Assembly: GCF_039539965.1 (NCBI RefSeq)
Contig: NZ_BAABED010000001.1
Span: forward strand, 186,001-250,000
From: Arthrobacter methylotrophus
GTDB taxonomy: Bacteria > Actinomycetota > Actinomycetes > Actinomycetales > Micrococcaceae
DNA length: 64,000 bases
Direction: 5' to 3'
The notes under the pieces are model-generated. The model ran no database searches. It saw nothing but the letters and a program-made list of their open reading frames with translations, and was not told the DNA's origin. Below are positions 1 through 9,199 of the stretch, in pieces. Position 1 is the stretch's first letter, and every line of letters starts with the position of its first letter. Position numbers and translations under genes: made by a program.

Positions 1-103
1 GGTTGCTCACAGTGCTGGCCTGCGAGGTGCCGGAACAGCCAGCAAGGGCCAATGCGGCGGTGCCAGCGGCGATGGTCAGTGCAATTGAACGGAGAGGGCG
101 CAC
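1..103 (-). CDS. N-terminus of a lipoprotein, probably ABC solute-binding protein (partial)
   Basis: The gene runs off the left edge. It starts at a GTG preceded by AAGGA about 7 bases upstream. The visible 34 residues are a lipoprotein signal: MRPLR, a hydrophobic stretch, then the lipobox LALAGC followed by Ser/Thr-rich sequence. It lies directly downstream of a MalK-type ATPase on the same strand, so an extracellular sugar-binding lipoprotein is the natural reading. The ligand domain is outside the window, so the family itself is inferred from context. Confidence 0.6.
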   Translation of the reverse strand, partial: MRPLRSIALTIAAGTAALALAGCSGTSQASTVSN

Positions 104-180
104 AATATTTCCTTGATTGCTGGGTTGGGTGGGTACTGCAGGTTCCGGATTGGGGCCGGAATATGGGGGAGGAACAGATG

Positions 181-1332
181 TTAGACCGAGGCCGCGGGCT
201 GCGCCGAGCTGGCAGTGGACGCGTGCTTAGCGTCTGCCTGCCATTCGAGGCGCCGGCCGCTTGCGCGGTCAAAGAGGTGGAGGTTCTTGGCGTCAGCACT
301 TAGTACGACGGCGTTGCCCGGCTCCCAGTGCTGGCCTCGCGGGGTGCGGACGGCCACGCGGTTCCCGCCGACCCGGCAGTAGATGACTTGTTCGCTGCCG
401 AGGTTTTCGGCAAGGTCAACGATGCCCCGAAGGGCTGCCCCGGAGCTCGGTGCGGCTGCTGAAGAACCGGGGGCGTGGATGCTCAAGTGTTCAGGGCGGA
501 TGCCCAGCACAACGTCCCGCTGCGGTGTTTGCCCGTCCCACAGCACGGCTTCCACGGAGGGTGCCATGACCGTGATGGAGCCGTTGCTGGTGGAAAGCTC
601 GGCATCGATCAGATTGGTGGCAGGGGATCCCAGGAATCCTGCGGCGAACACGGATGCCGGCTTGTCGTAGAGCTCTTCCGGCGTGCCGAGTTGCTCAAGT
701 TGGCCTCCGTTGAGCAGCGCGATCTTGGTTGCCATGGTCATGGCTTCCACTTGGTCGTGCGTGACGTAGATGAACGTGGCACCGAGGCGCTTGTGTAGTC
801 CGGCCAGCTCCTGCCGGGTTGCGGTGCGGAGCTTGGCGTCCAGGTTGGACAGGGGTTCGTCCATGAGGAAGGCCTTGGGTTCGCGCACCAAGGCGCGTGC
901 AACTGCCACTCGCTGGCGCTGGCCGCCGGACAATTCCTTGGGCTTGCGATCCAGGAGGTGGCCGATCTCCACCATTTCGGCCACGGCTCCCACGCGCTTC
1001 TTGACTTCCTGCTTGTCGGTGCGCCGCACGTGGAGCGGGAAGGCAAGGTTTTTCGCCACGCTGAGGTGCGGGTACAGGGCGTAGCTCTGGAACACCATGG
1101 CCAAGTCGCGCTTCTTGGACGGAGCGGTGGTGATGTCGGTTCCGTCCAGTTCGAGCGAGCCCGATGTCGGTTCCAGCAGGCCCGCGATCATGCGGAGCAG
1201 GGTGGTCTTGCCGCAGCCGCTGGGGCCGAGCAGGACCAGGAAATCACCGTCTTCAACGGTGAGCGATATGTTCTTTACGGCCGACACGTTCTTGAATGAA
1301 CGCGACAACTGGTTGAGCACAAGTCGGCCCAC
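181..1332 (-). CDS. MalK/UgpC/MsmX-type sugar ABC transporter ATPase
   Basis: This is the ATP-hydrolysing subunit of a carbohydrate importer, acting on the inner membrane face. Visible motifs are Walker A GPSGCGKTT (near residue 38), Q-loop FQSYALYPH, signature LSGGQRQR, Walker B AFLMDEPLSNLD and switch histidine YVTHDQ. A C-terminal TOBE-like extension takes it to about 383 residues, the usual MalK length. I choose the second GTG at 1332, because GGAGG lies 5 bases before it and only 2 bases before the upstream GTG at 1338. A lipoprotein gene follows and an RpiR regulator precedes it on the same strand. The mannoside cluster at 22.6-25.9 kb has no ATPase of its own, so this subunit could also serve that transporter (inference). 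Confidence 0.88.
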   Translation of the reverse strand: MGRLVLNQLSRSFKNVSAVKNISLTVEDGDFLVLLGPSGCGKTTLLRMIAGLLEPTSGSLELDGTDITTAPSKKRDLAMVFQSYALYPHLSVAKNLAFPLHVRRTDKQEVKKRVGAVAEMVEIGHLLDRKPKELSGGQRQRVAVARALVREPKAFLMDEPLSNLDAKLRTATRQELAGLHKRLGATFIYVTHDQVEAMTMATKIALLNGGQLEQLGTPEELYDKPASVFAAGFLGSPATNLIDAELSTSNGSITVMAPSVEAVLWDGQTPQRDVVLGIRPEHLSIHAPGSSAAAPSSGAALRGIVDLAENLGSEQVIYCRVGGNRVAVRTPRGQHWEPGNAVVLSADAKNLHLFDRASGRRLEWQADAKHASTASSAQPAASV

Positions 1333-1343
1333 GAGCACCTCCG

Positions 1344-1460
1344 AGGAAACAATGTTTCCTAAATCGAATTATTTAGGAAACGTCTTACCCTTGAAGGGTG
1401 GGGCTCGATGGTTAACGGTCGGTGCGGAGTTGATTAACTCCCCGCGCTCGGACAGGAAAC
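1344..1460. promoter_or_regulatory. Cluster of AGGAAAC/GTTTCCT half-sites upstream of the ABC ATPase
   Basis: The motif AGGAAAC occurs at 1344-1350, 1375-1381 and 1454-1460, and its complement GTTTCCT at 1354-1360. Two pairs form inverted repeats. AGGAAAC and GTTTCCT are separated by AAT. GTTTCCTAAAT (1354-1364) and ATTTAGGAAAC (1371-1381) are a perfect 11-bp inverted repeat around CGAATT. The cluster lies between the RpiR gene and the ATPase gene, so it is a likely operator of that regulator. No binding data support this. Confidence 0.6.
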
Positions 1461-1491
1461 AGTTGAAACTGCCCGCGTTTCTCGCCAAAAA

Positions 1492-2382
1492 CTATTTGGG
1501 GTTTTCCACCATGTGGAGGACTTCTTCGAACACGGCGGAGCGGGCGCGTTCGACGTCGGGAGAATCTGCAGTCACCGCGGCGTGCAGCGCGGACATCACC
1601 AGCATCTGGACGATGTTGCCAATCGGCAGCTGGTCATTCCACGAATGGAATTCCGCCCCCGCCACGAGTGTGTGGGTCGAGAGATCGGCAAGCTCGGATT
1701 TCGCGTAGCTGGTCACCCCGATCAGCGTGGCCTTGCGTTCGGCCGCGATCCGCGCCGAACCAATCGTGAAGGAGTTCATTCCGCTGTCGCTCACGGCGAT
1801 GCAGACATCGCCCGCTGAGAGGAGCTTGGCGGAGATGTGCTGCGAAACAATGTCGGATGGCGCCTCGCATTGCACTCCGGTGGACAGGAATCGCAGGGCA
1901 AGCGATTGTGCGGGAGCGAGGGACGCTCCGTTGGCCACCACCAGCAGTCGCCCGCCCTGGCGTATCGCCTTCACAGCGGCGTCGAAGGCCTCGAAGTCCA
2001 AAGACCCCAATGCTCCCCGGATGTCCTGGGACGCCCTGGAAAAGATCCCTGAAACCAGGTGTTCCGTGGACCCGGGTTCGCCGGTTGCCCCGGATTCTTC
2101 CTGCTGGATGCTGTCCCGCGCCGCGGCGCCCAGATCGCGCAACAGGACTTGGCGCAAGTGCTGGAATCCGTCAAAGCCCATGCTCTTGCACGCCCGCACG
2201 ATCGTGGCCGGCGACGTCCCCGTCTGGGTGACCAGATCCGCCACCGACATCCTGGCCACGGTCTCCGGGGAATCAATGCATAACTGCGCCACGCGCTGTT
2301 CGCTGGGAGCCAGCGAGGGGAAAATCGACTTGATGTGCGCGCGGGAACCGCCCAGGGGCGGTTCGGATTTGTACGGGGTCAT
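1492..2382 (-). CDS. RpiR/MurR-family transcriptional regulator with SIS domain
   Basis: The 296-residue protein has an N-terminal RpiR-type helix-turn-helix (about residues 20-90, with LAPSEQRVAQLCIDSPETVA and SVADLVTQTGTSPATIVRAC). A C-terminal SIS sugar-phosphate-binding domain follows (about 130-270, with RLLVVANGASLAPAQSLALR and AVSDSGMNSFTIGSARIA). Members sense phosphosugars and usually control neighbouring sugar genes. The start ATG has AAAGGCGA just before it. The gene precedes the ATPase and lipoprotein genes on the same strand, with the AGGAAAC cluster between them. The effector is unknown. Confidence 0.88.
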   Translation of the reverse strand: MTPYKSEPPLGGSRAHIKSIFPSLAPSEQRVAQLCIDSPETVARMSVADLVTQTGTSPATIVRACKSMGFDGFQHLRQVLLRDLGAAARDSIQQEESGATGEPGSTEHLVSGIFSRASQDIRGALGSLDFEAFDAAVKAIRQGGRLLVVANGASLAPAQSLALRFLSTGVQCEAPSDIVSQHISAKLLSAGDVCIAVSDSGMNSFTIGSARIAAERKATLIGVTSYAKSELADLSTHTLVAGAEFHSWNDQLPIGNIVQMLVMSALHAAVTADSPDVERARSAVFEEVLHMVENPK

Positions 2383-2431
2383 TCGCCTTTCATACCAGAT
2401 TCACTTGAATAGCGAACCAGTGGCGCAGAAA

Positions 2432-2461
2432 CCGACGGCGGCGGGTGCCTGCCGCCGTCGG
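2432..2461. terminator. Hairpin between the RpiR gene and the kinase remnant
   Basis: The perfect 11-bp arms CCGACGGCGGC and GCCGCCGTCGG enclose an 8-base loop. The hairpin follows the stop codon of the minus-strand gene ending at 2474, so it is a likely terminator for that gene. There is no clear T-run, as is common in high-GC actinobacteria. It shares the CGACGGCGG core with hairpins at 3108 and 16486. Confidence 0.6.
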
Positions 2462-2473
2462 GCACCGCTGCGA

Positions 2474-3013
2474 TCAGTCGAGGGGCAACGTGACGGTTAC
2501 GCACGTGCCGTTGCCCGGCGTGGACACGACGGAGACCTCGCCGCCCACTTCGTTCACGGCGATGGACATGAGTCGGAGCCCGAATCCGTGGTGCGCGCCG
2601 GCAGGCGTGGCCTGGCTGTCGAAACCGGTGCCATTGTCCGTCACGGTCAGCCGGATCCCGTGGTAGACGGCAGCGAGGCGGATGGTGATGTCGTGGGCGT
2701 GCGCGTACTTGAATGCATTGCTCAGGGCTTCCTGGGCGGCTTGGTAGAGCAGGGAAGCGGAGCGGGACGAGATTTCAATGCCGTGGTGCGGCGTCTCCCA
2801 ATGGACCGCGGTCCCCTCGCGGCGAAGCGGTGCGGCCAAGCGATCGATGCAGCCTGCGAGCCCCAAGGCGTGCAAGTCGCCGGGGTGCCGATCGGTGATG
2901 ACGCCATTGATCGCGGTCACCTCGTCCAGTGCTGATGCAGTCTTCATGGCCCGTCCTGCTTCCCCTTGCAGCCTTGGTGCTTCTTGCCGACGAATGGGTT
3001 CCGCCTGGTGCAT
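2474..3013 (-). CDS. Short histidine-kinase-like ATPase (HATPase domain only)
   Basis: The HATPase_c domain of a NarL-partner type histidine kinase is present: N-box YQAAQEALSNAFKYAHA, G1 DNGTGFD, and G2-like GFGLRLMSIAVNEVGGEV. Upstream there is only the short piece (about residues 30-60, with LHALGLAGCIDRLA) that normally follows the dimerisation helices. The phosphoacceptor His motif and any sensor or membrane segments are absent. The start is uncertain: ATG 3013 has no clear ribosome-binding site and an in-frame ATG lies near 2948. It could be a decayed kinase or a free-standing ATPase. No response-regulator gene is adjacent. Confidence 0.6.
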   Translation of the reverse strand: MHQAEPIRRQEAPRLQGEAGRAMKTASALDEVTAINGVITDRHPGDLHALGLAGCIDRLAAPLRREGTAVHWETPHHGIEISSRSASLLYQAAQEALSNAFKYAHAHDITIRLAAVYHGIRLTVTDNGTGFDSQATPAGAHHGFGLRLMSIAVNEVGGEVSVVSTPGNGTCVTVTLPLD

Positions 3014-3107
3014 GGTTCAAGCGTGGACTCGGAGGCTCAACGTTCCTGCGAGATTTGCTCAGTTTCGCCTCAGTCTTTCGTCAGGTTTCCGCAAACTTGA
3101 GTTAAGG

Positions 3108-3138
3108 CGACGACGGCGGGTGGTACCCGCCGTCGTCG
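3108..3138. terminator. Hairpin terminator downstream of the alpha/beta hydrolase
   Basis: Fourteen-base arms (CGACGACGGCGGGT and its complement) enclose the loop GGT immediately after the stop of the hydrolase gene on the minus strand. The stem is perfect. Confidence 0.7.
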
Positions 3139-3149
3139 GACGGGAGCTG

Positions 3150-4174
<1,025 letters not shown>

Positions 4175-4333
4175 CCCCTGAAATCGACGAACCCTCAAGC
4201 AGTTCAAGATGTGGAGGAGGGTTCGCCATTTGGCGGCCATATGTGGAGGAGGATCCTCCGGTTGCTGCGGTATTCGGCGACGGCGGGTCCAGCTGCAGGG
4301 AATGAAAGTGAATGCTTGAATGTTCAATAAAAT

Positions 4334-5374
4334 ATGGACTTTGGAATCTTTACTTTCGGCGAGCTGACCCGTGACATCAATACCGGCGGCGCCCTCTCAC
4401 CACAGCAGCGGCTCAAGGACATCATCGAGCTAGCCAAGCTTGCCGAGCAGGCAGGGCTTTCCTCGCTGAGCCTCGGAGAGCACCATAGGCCCGATTTCGC
4501 CCTCTCGGCCCCGGAGATCGTGCTCGCGGCCATCGCCCGGGAAACCACCACTCTTCGGCTGGGCACCGCCGTGACAGTGCTCTCCACCCAAGACCCCGTC
4601 CGGCTGTTCGAACAGTTTTCCACCCTGGACCTCATTTCCGGCGGACGGGCAGAGATCATCGCCGGCCGTGGCGCCTTTGTGGAGTCGTACCCCTTGTTCG
4701 GCCACCGGCTGGAGGACTACGACGAGTTGTTCGAAGAGAAACTGAAGATGCTGCTTGCCCTGCGCGACAACGCCAGACTCGATTGGCAGGGGCACCTGAC
4801 CCAAACCATCTCCGGGATGGACATTGCGCCCCGTCCGGTCCAGGACAAGCTGCCGATCTGGGTAGGCGTGGGCGGCACGCCGCAGAGTTTCGTCCGGGCC
4901 GGACGGCTGGGCTTGCCGCTGTTCGTCGCCCTGCTGTCCGGGCCGGCCCGGTTCCGCAGGCTCGTGGAGCTATACCGCGAAACCGCCGAAAACTCAGGAC
5001 ACGACGCCGCCGCCCTGCCAGTGGGTGCCGGTGGCCATTTCTACGTGGCGCCGACGTCGCAACAAGCCAAGGACACCTTTTACCCGTACTATCGCGCCTA
5101 CTTTGAGCAGAACATGCCCCGGCCTGTGGACCATTTCCCCCGCAGCACCTTCGACGAATGGACAGAACCCGGTGGAGGCCTGCTCGTGGGCAGCCCCCAG
5201 CAAATCATTGAGAAGCTTCTGGAAATCCACCAAACCCTGGGCAATACAAGGTATTTGGCCCAAATCGGCCTGGGCGGCCTGCCTTTTGCCGAGACCGCGC
5301 GATCCATCGAGCTCCTAGCTACCGAAATCATGCCCGCGGTACGTCGGGAGATCGGCGCCGTTCCGGTGAAATAA
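4334..5374 (+). CDS. LLM-class flavin-dependent oxidoreductase (bacterial-luciferase-like)
   Basis: The 346-residue TIM-barrel protein of the luciferase-like monooxygenase family starts MDFGIFTFGE. It has LSLGEHHRPDF, TTTLRLGTAVTVLSTQDPVR and GGRAEIIAGRGAF, typical of the FMN- or F420-dependent group. The C-terminus holds LLVGSPQQIIEKLLEI, the usual final helix. There is no convincing ribosome-binding site before the ATG (AT-rich ATAAAAT), so translation may be leaderless. The substrate is not predictable. It is a single gene before the ABC exporter pair. Confidence 0.85.
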   Translation: MDFGIFTFGELTRDINTGGALSPQQRLKDIIELAKLAEQAGLSSLSLGEHHRPDFALSAPEIVLAAIARETTTLRLGTAVTVLSTQDPVRLFEQFSTLDLISGGRAEIIAGRGAFVESYPLFGHRLEDYDELFEEKLKMLLALRDNARLDWQGHLTQTISGMDIAPRPVQDKLPIWVGVGGTPQSFVRAGRLGLPLFVALLSGPARFRRLVELYRETAENSGHDAAALPVGAGGHFYVAPTSQQAKDTFYPYYRAYFEQNMPRPVDHFPRSTFDEWTEPGGGLLVGSPQQIIEKLLEIHQTLGNTRYLAQIGLGGLPFAETARSIELLATEIMPAVRREIGAVPVK

Positions 5375-5498
5375 ATCCGTTGAAGTGACCGGAATGTGGA
5401 CATGTTGCCCGCCACGCTCCGCCCTGAGGGAAAGCCCTAGTTGCCCCCAGCAACCAGTCGTAGACTGGCCTTCGAATCACTACGTGAGTTGGAGACCG

Positions 5499-7232
5499 AT
5501 GCTCTGGAAACTTCTCGTTCAGTACCTGCGGCCACACAGGCGGCTGCTGATCGCCGTCGTCGTCTTCCAGCTGGCGCAGTCCATCGCGTCCCTGTACTTG
5601 CCCACACTGAATGCCGACATCATTGACGAAGGCGTGGCCAAGGGGGACACCGGCTACATCCTGGGCACTGGCAGCCTCATGTTGCTCATCACCCTCCTGC
5701 AGATCGCCTGTTCGATAACGGCTGTCTACTTCGGCGCGAAGGCGGCCATGGGTTTGGGGCGGGACCTGCGCGGCGCCATTTTCACCAGGGTGGGGGAGTT
5801 CTCCGAGCAGGAGGTCACTCGATTCGGTGCGCCGTCCCTGATCACCCGCTCCACCAACGATGTGCAGCAGGTGCAGCAGCTCGTCCTGATGTCCTGCACG
5901 CTCATGGTCGCAGCGCCCATGCTCAGCATCGGCGGCGTGATCATGGCCGTCCGGCAGGATGCCCAGTTGTCCTGGCTGATTGCCGTGAGCGTCCCGGTGC
6001 TCCTCGTCGCAGTAGGCCTGATCGTCACCCGGATGGTGCCGCTGTTCCGCAAGATGCAGGTCCGGCTCGACACCGTGAACAGGGTGCTCCGCGAGCAGCT
6101 GGCCGGCATCCGGGTGGTGCGCGCTTTCGTTCGCGAGGACATGGAGACGGAACGCTTCGCCTCGGCCAACCAGGACGTCACCGAGATGGCATTGAGGGCC
6201 GGCCGACTCATGGCCCTCATGTTCCCGGTAGTGATGCTGGTACTCAACGTCTCCAGCGTGGCCGTGATCTGGTTCGGCTCCTTCCGGATCGACGACGGAA
6301 CCATGCAAGTCGGCACCCTGATCGCCTTCCTGAGCTATCTCATGCAGATCCTGATGTCCGTCATGATGGCCACCTTCATGGCGGTGATGATCCCCCGCGC
6401 CGCTGTATCTGCGGACCGCATCGGCGAGGTTCTGGAGACCGAGTCAAGCGTGCGGCCTCCCGAGAACCCCGTGACGAAGACCGCCGGCCGCGGCGAGTTG
6501 GAGTTGCTCGACGTCGGATTCGCCTACCCGGGCGCCGAGGAACCCGTCCTCAGCGGCATCAGCTTCCGCGCACGCGCGGGCCAGACAACGGCGATCATCG
6601 GCAGCACGGGAGCGGGCAAAACCACCTTGGTGAACTTGCTGCCACGGCTCTTCGACGCGAGCAGCGGCTCGGTGCGGATCGACGACGTCGACGTGCGCGA
6701 GCTGCACCCGGACCTCCTCTGGGGGCACATCGGATTGGTCCCGCAAAAGCCCTACTTGTTCTCCGGCACCGTCCGCAGCAACCTGCTCTACGGCAAGCCC
6801 GACGCCACGGAGGAGGAACTCTGGCGGGCGCTTTCCATCGCCCAAGCGCAGGACTTCGTCGAGGAGATGGAGGGCGGGCTGGACGCTCCGATATCGCAGG
6901 GCGGCACCAATGTTTCCGGCGGTCAGCGCCAACGCCTCGCGATCGCCCGGGCACTCGTGAAGCAGCCCGAGCTATACATCTTCGATGACTCGTTCTCCTC
7001 CTTGGACACCGCCACCGACGCCAGGCTGCGCCAGGCACTCAAGCGCCACACGTCCGGAGCCACGATGGTCATCATTGCGCAGCGGGTCTCCAGCATCGCG
7101 GATGCTGAGCAGATTCTAGTGCTCGACGACGGGCGGCTCGTGGGGCGCGGAACGCACGAAGAGTTGTTGGAGACATCCGAAACATACCGCGAGATAGTTT
7201 CCTCGCAACTGGCAGCGGAGGAGGCAGCATGA
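5499..7232 (+). CDS. Heterodimeric ABC exporter, half-transporter with degenerate ATP site
   Basis: The 577-residue half-transporter has six membrane segments (about residues 15-300) followed by one nucleotide-binding domain. Walker A is GSTGAGKTT and the signature NVSGGQRQR is canonical. Walker B ends YIFDD, so the catalytic Glu is Asp, and the switch His is Gln (IIAQRVSSI). These changes mark the degenerate-site subunit of heterodimeric exporters such as TM287/288 or LmrCD. ATG 5499 is chosen because GGAG lies 5 bases upstream; the longer frame from 5385 has no family similarity. The gene overlaps the next one by 4 bp. Substrate unknown (drug or lipid export is typical). Confidence 0.9.
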   Translation: MLWKLLVQYLRPHRRLLIAVVVFQLAQSIASLYLPTLNADIIDEGVAKGDTGYILGTGSLMLLITLLQIACSITAVYFGAKAAMGLGRDLRGAIFTRVGEFSEQEVTRFGAPSLITRSTNDVQQVQQLVLMSCTLMVAAPMLSIGGVIMAVRQDAQLSWLIAVSVPVLLVAVGLIVTRMVPLFRKMQVRLDTVNRVLREQLAGIRVVRAFVREDMETERFASANQDVTEMALRAGRLMALMFPVVMLVLNVSSVAVIWFGSFRIDDGTMQVGTLIAFLSYLMQILMSVMMATFMAVMIPRAAVSADRIGEVLETESSVRPPENPVTKTAGRGELELLDVGFAYPGAEEPVLSGISFRARAGQTTAIIGSTGAGKTTLVNLLPRLFDASSGSVRIDDVDVRELHPDLLWGHIGLVPQKPYLFSGTVRSNLLYGKPDATEEELWRALSIAQAQDFVEEMEGGLDAPISQGGTNVSGGQRQRLAIARALVKQPELYIFDDSFSSLDTATDARLRQALKRHTSGATMVIIAQRVSSIADAEQILVLDDGRLVGRGTHEELLETSETYREIVSSQLAAEEAA

Positions 7233-9199
7233 GCAGCGCACCGAGCACGGCGAACCGCCCGCCCCGCCCGCAGATGGGTCCCGGCCGCGGCGGACCTTTC
7301 GCAGGGATGAATGTTCCGGCGGAAAAAGCCATGAACTTCGTGCCCTCCGCAAAGCGGCTCCTCGGCACGCTCCGGCCGGAGCGGCTGTGGCTGATCCTGG
7401 TTCTTGTTCTGGCTGTCTCCAGCGTGACCCTGTCCGTGATCGGCCCGCGGCTGTTGGGTGAGGGCACCAACCTGATTTTCGCCGGCGTCGTTTCCAAGCA
7501 ACTTCCCGCCGGAGTGAGCAAGCAACAGCTCATCGACGGGCTGCGCGCATCCGGACAGAACTCCAAAGCGGACATGCTCAGGGGCATGGACCTGACTCCC
7601 GGCGTCGGGATCGATTTCGGGGCCCTGGCCTCGATCCTGATCTGGGTGCTGGTCCTGTATGTCCTGGCCTCATCGTTCGGCTGGATTCAGGCTTACGTGC
7701 TCAACGGCGTCGTGCAGCGGACGGTGTACCGGCTCCGCGAGCAGATCGAAGCGAAAATCAACCGCCTGCCGCTGCGCTACTTCGATTCGGTGCAGCGCGG
7801 CGAGCTCCTCAGCCGTGTGACCAACGACGTCGACAATATTTCGCAAAGCCTCCAGCAGTCCATCAGCCAGGCGGTCACCTCCTTGCTCACCGTGGCGGGC
7901 GTCATCTTCATGATGTTCCTCCTCTCGCCGATCCTGGCGTTCATCACCCTGGTCACCGTGCCGTTGACCCTGGTGACCACGGTGCTGATAGCCAAGCGCT
8001 CGCAGAAACTGTTCGTGGCCCAGTGGAAGAACACCGGTGAGCTGAACGGTCAAATCGAAGAGACGTATACGGGTCATGCGCTCGTGAAGGTGTTCGGCCG
8101 CCAACGCGAAGTGGAGCAGCGTTTCCGCGAGAAGAATGCGGAACTGTTCTCGGCCAGTTTCGGAGCCCAGTTCATCAGCGGCCTGATCATGCCGGCGCTG
8201 ACCTTCATCGGCAACCTTGTCTATGTGGGTATTGCCGTGGTCGGCGGGCTGCAAGTGGCATCGGGCGCCATGCAGCTCGGCGATGTGCAGGCCTTCATCC
8301 AGTACTCGCGGCAGTTCACCCAGCCACTGGCCCAACTCGGCTCCATGGCCAACCTGCTCCAGTCTGGCGTAGCCTCCGCAGAACGCGTCTTCGAGCTGCT
8401 CGATACCGAGGAGCAGAGCACTGATCCTGAGCCTTCGCCCGTTCCTGAGGTGACGCGTGGCCGCTTGGTCTTCGAAAACATCTCGTTCTCCTACTCGCCG
8501 GACAAGCCCCTCATCACCGATGTGAGCCTGGTCGCCGAACCCGGACAATCCGTGGCGATCGTCGGACCCACCGGGGCGGGCAAGACCACCCTCGTGAACC
8601 TGATGATGCGCTTCTATGAGCTTGACGCCGGGCGGATCACACTCGACGGCGTCGACGTCGCCTCGATGTCCAGGTACGAGCTGCGCTCGCGGATGGGTAT
8701 GGTGCTGCAGGATACCTGGTTGTTTGGAGGGACAATCCGGGACAACATCGCGTACGGCCGGCCCGACGCTACCGAAGCGGAGATCCTGGAAGCCGCCCAA
8801 GCAACGTACGTGGACCGCTTCGTTCACTCGCTGCCGGAAGGGTACGACACCGTGCTCGACGACGAAGGCAGCAACGTTTCTGCCGGTGAGAAGCAGCTGC
8901 TTACGATCGCCCGCGCGTTCCTGGCAAGTCCGTCTGTCCTCATTCTGGACGAAGCCACGAGTTCGGTGGATACCCGGACCGAGGTGCTGGTGCAGAAGGC
9001 CATGAGCGCCCTGCGTTCTGACCGGACGAGCTTTGTAATTGCGCACCGCCTGTCCACAATCCGCGATGCCGACCTCATCCTGGTGATGGAAGCCGGGCAG
9101 ATCGTGGAGCAGGGAACGCATGCCGAGCTGCTTGCCGCGGGCGGGGCCTACTCAAGGCTGTACGAGGCGCAATTTGCGGCTCCGGTGGCGGAGGTCTAG
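7229..9199 (+). CDS. Heterodimeric ABC exporter, half-transporter with catalytic Walker B
   Basis: The 656-residue partner of the preceding gene starts inside its stop (ATGA overlap). The extra N-terminal stretch of about 45 residues is rich in Pro, Gly and Arg. Six membrane segments precede the ATPase domain. Walker A is GPTGAGKTT, Walker B LILDEATSSVD keeps the catalytic Glu, and the switch His is present (IAHRLSTI). The signature is altered to NVSAGEKQ instead of LSGGQ. It therefore completes the asymmetric pair: one competent and one degenerate ATP site. Its stop codon interlocks with that of the convergent kinase gene. Confidence 0.9.
   Translation: MSSAPSTANRPPRPQMGPGRGGPFAGMNVPAEKAMNFVPSAKRLLGTLRPERLWLILVLVLAVSSVTLSVIGPRLLGEGTNLIFAGVVSKQLPAGVSKQQLIDGLRASGQNSKADMLRGMDLTPGVGIDFGALASILIWVLVLYVLASSFGWIQAYVLNGVVQRTVYRLREQIEAKINRLPLRYFDSVQRGELLSRVTNDVDNISQSLQQSISQAVTSLLTVAGVIFMMFLLSPILAFITLVTVPLTLVTTVLIAKRSQKLFVAQWKNTGELNGQIEETYTGHALVKVFGRQREVEQRFREKNAELFSASFGAQFISGLIMPALTFIGNLVYVGIAVVGGLQVASGAMQLGDVQAFIQYSRQFTQPLAQLGSMANLLQSGVASAERVFELLDTEEQSTDPEPSPVPEVTRGRLVFENISFSYSPDKPLITDVSLVAEPGQSVAIVGPTGAGKTTLVNLMMRFYELDAGRITLDGVDVASMSRYELRSRMGMVLQDTWLFGGTIRDNIAYGRPDATEAEILEAAQATYVDRFVHSLPEGYDTVLDDEGSNVSAGEKQLLTIARAFLASPSVLILDEATSSVDTRTEVLVQKAMSALRSDRTSFVIAHRLSTIRDADLILVMEAGQIVEQGTHAELLAAGGAYSRLYEAQFAAPVAEV

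Noticed and set aside
7670..9121. 483-residue minus-strand frame inside the ABC exporter
   Set aside because: It is His/Arg-rich shadow sequence of the exporter gene and shows no family similarity.
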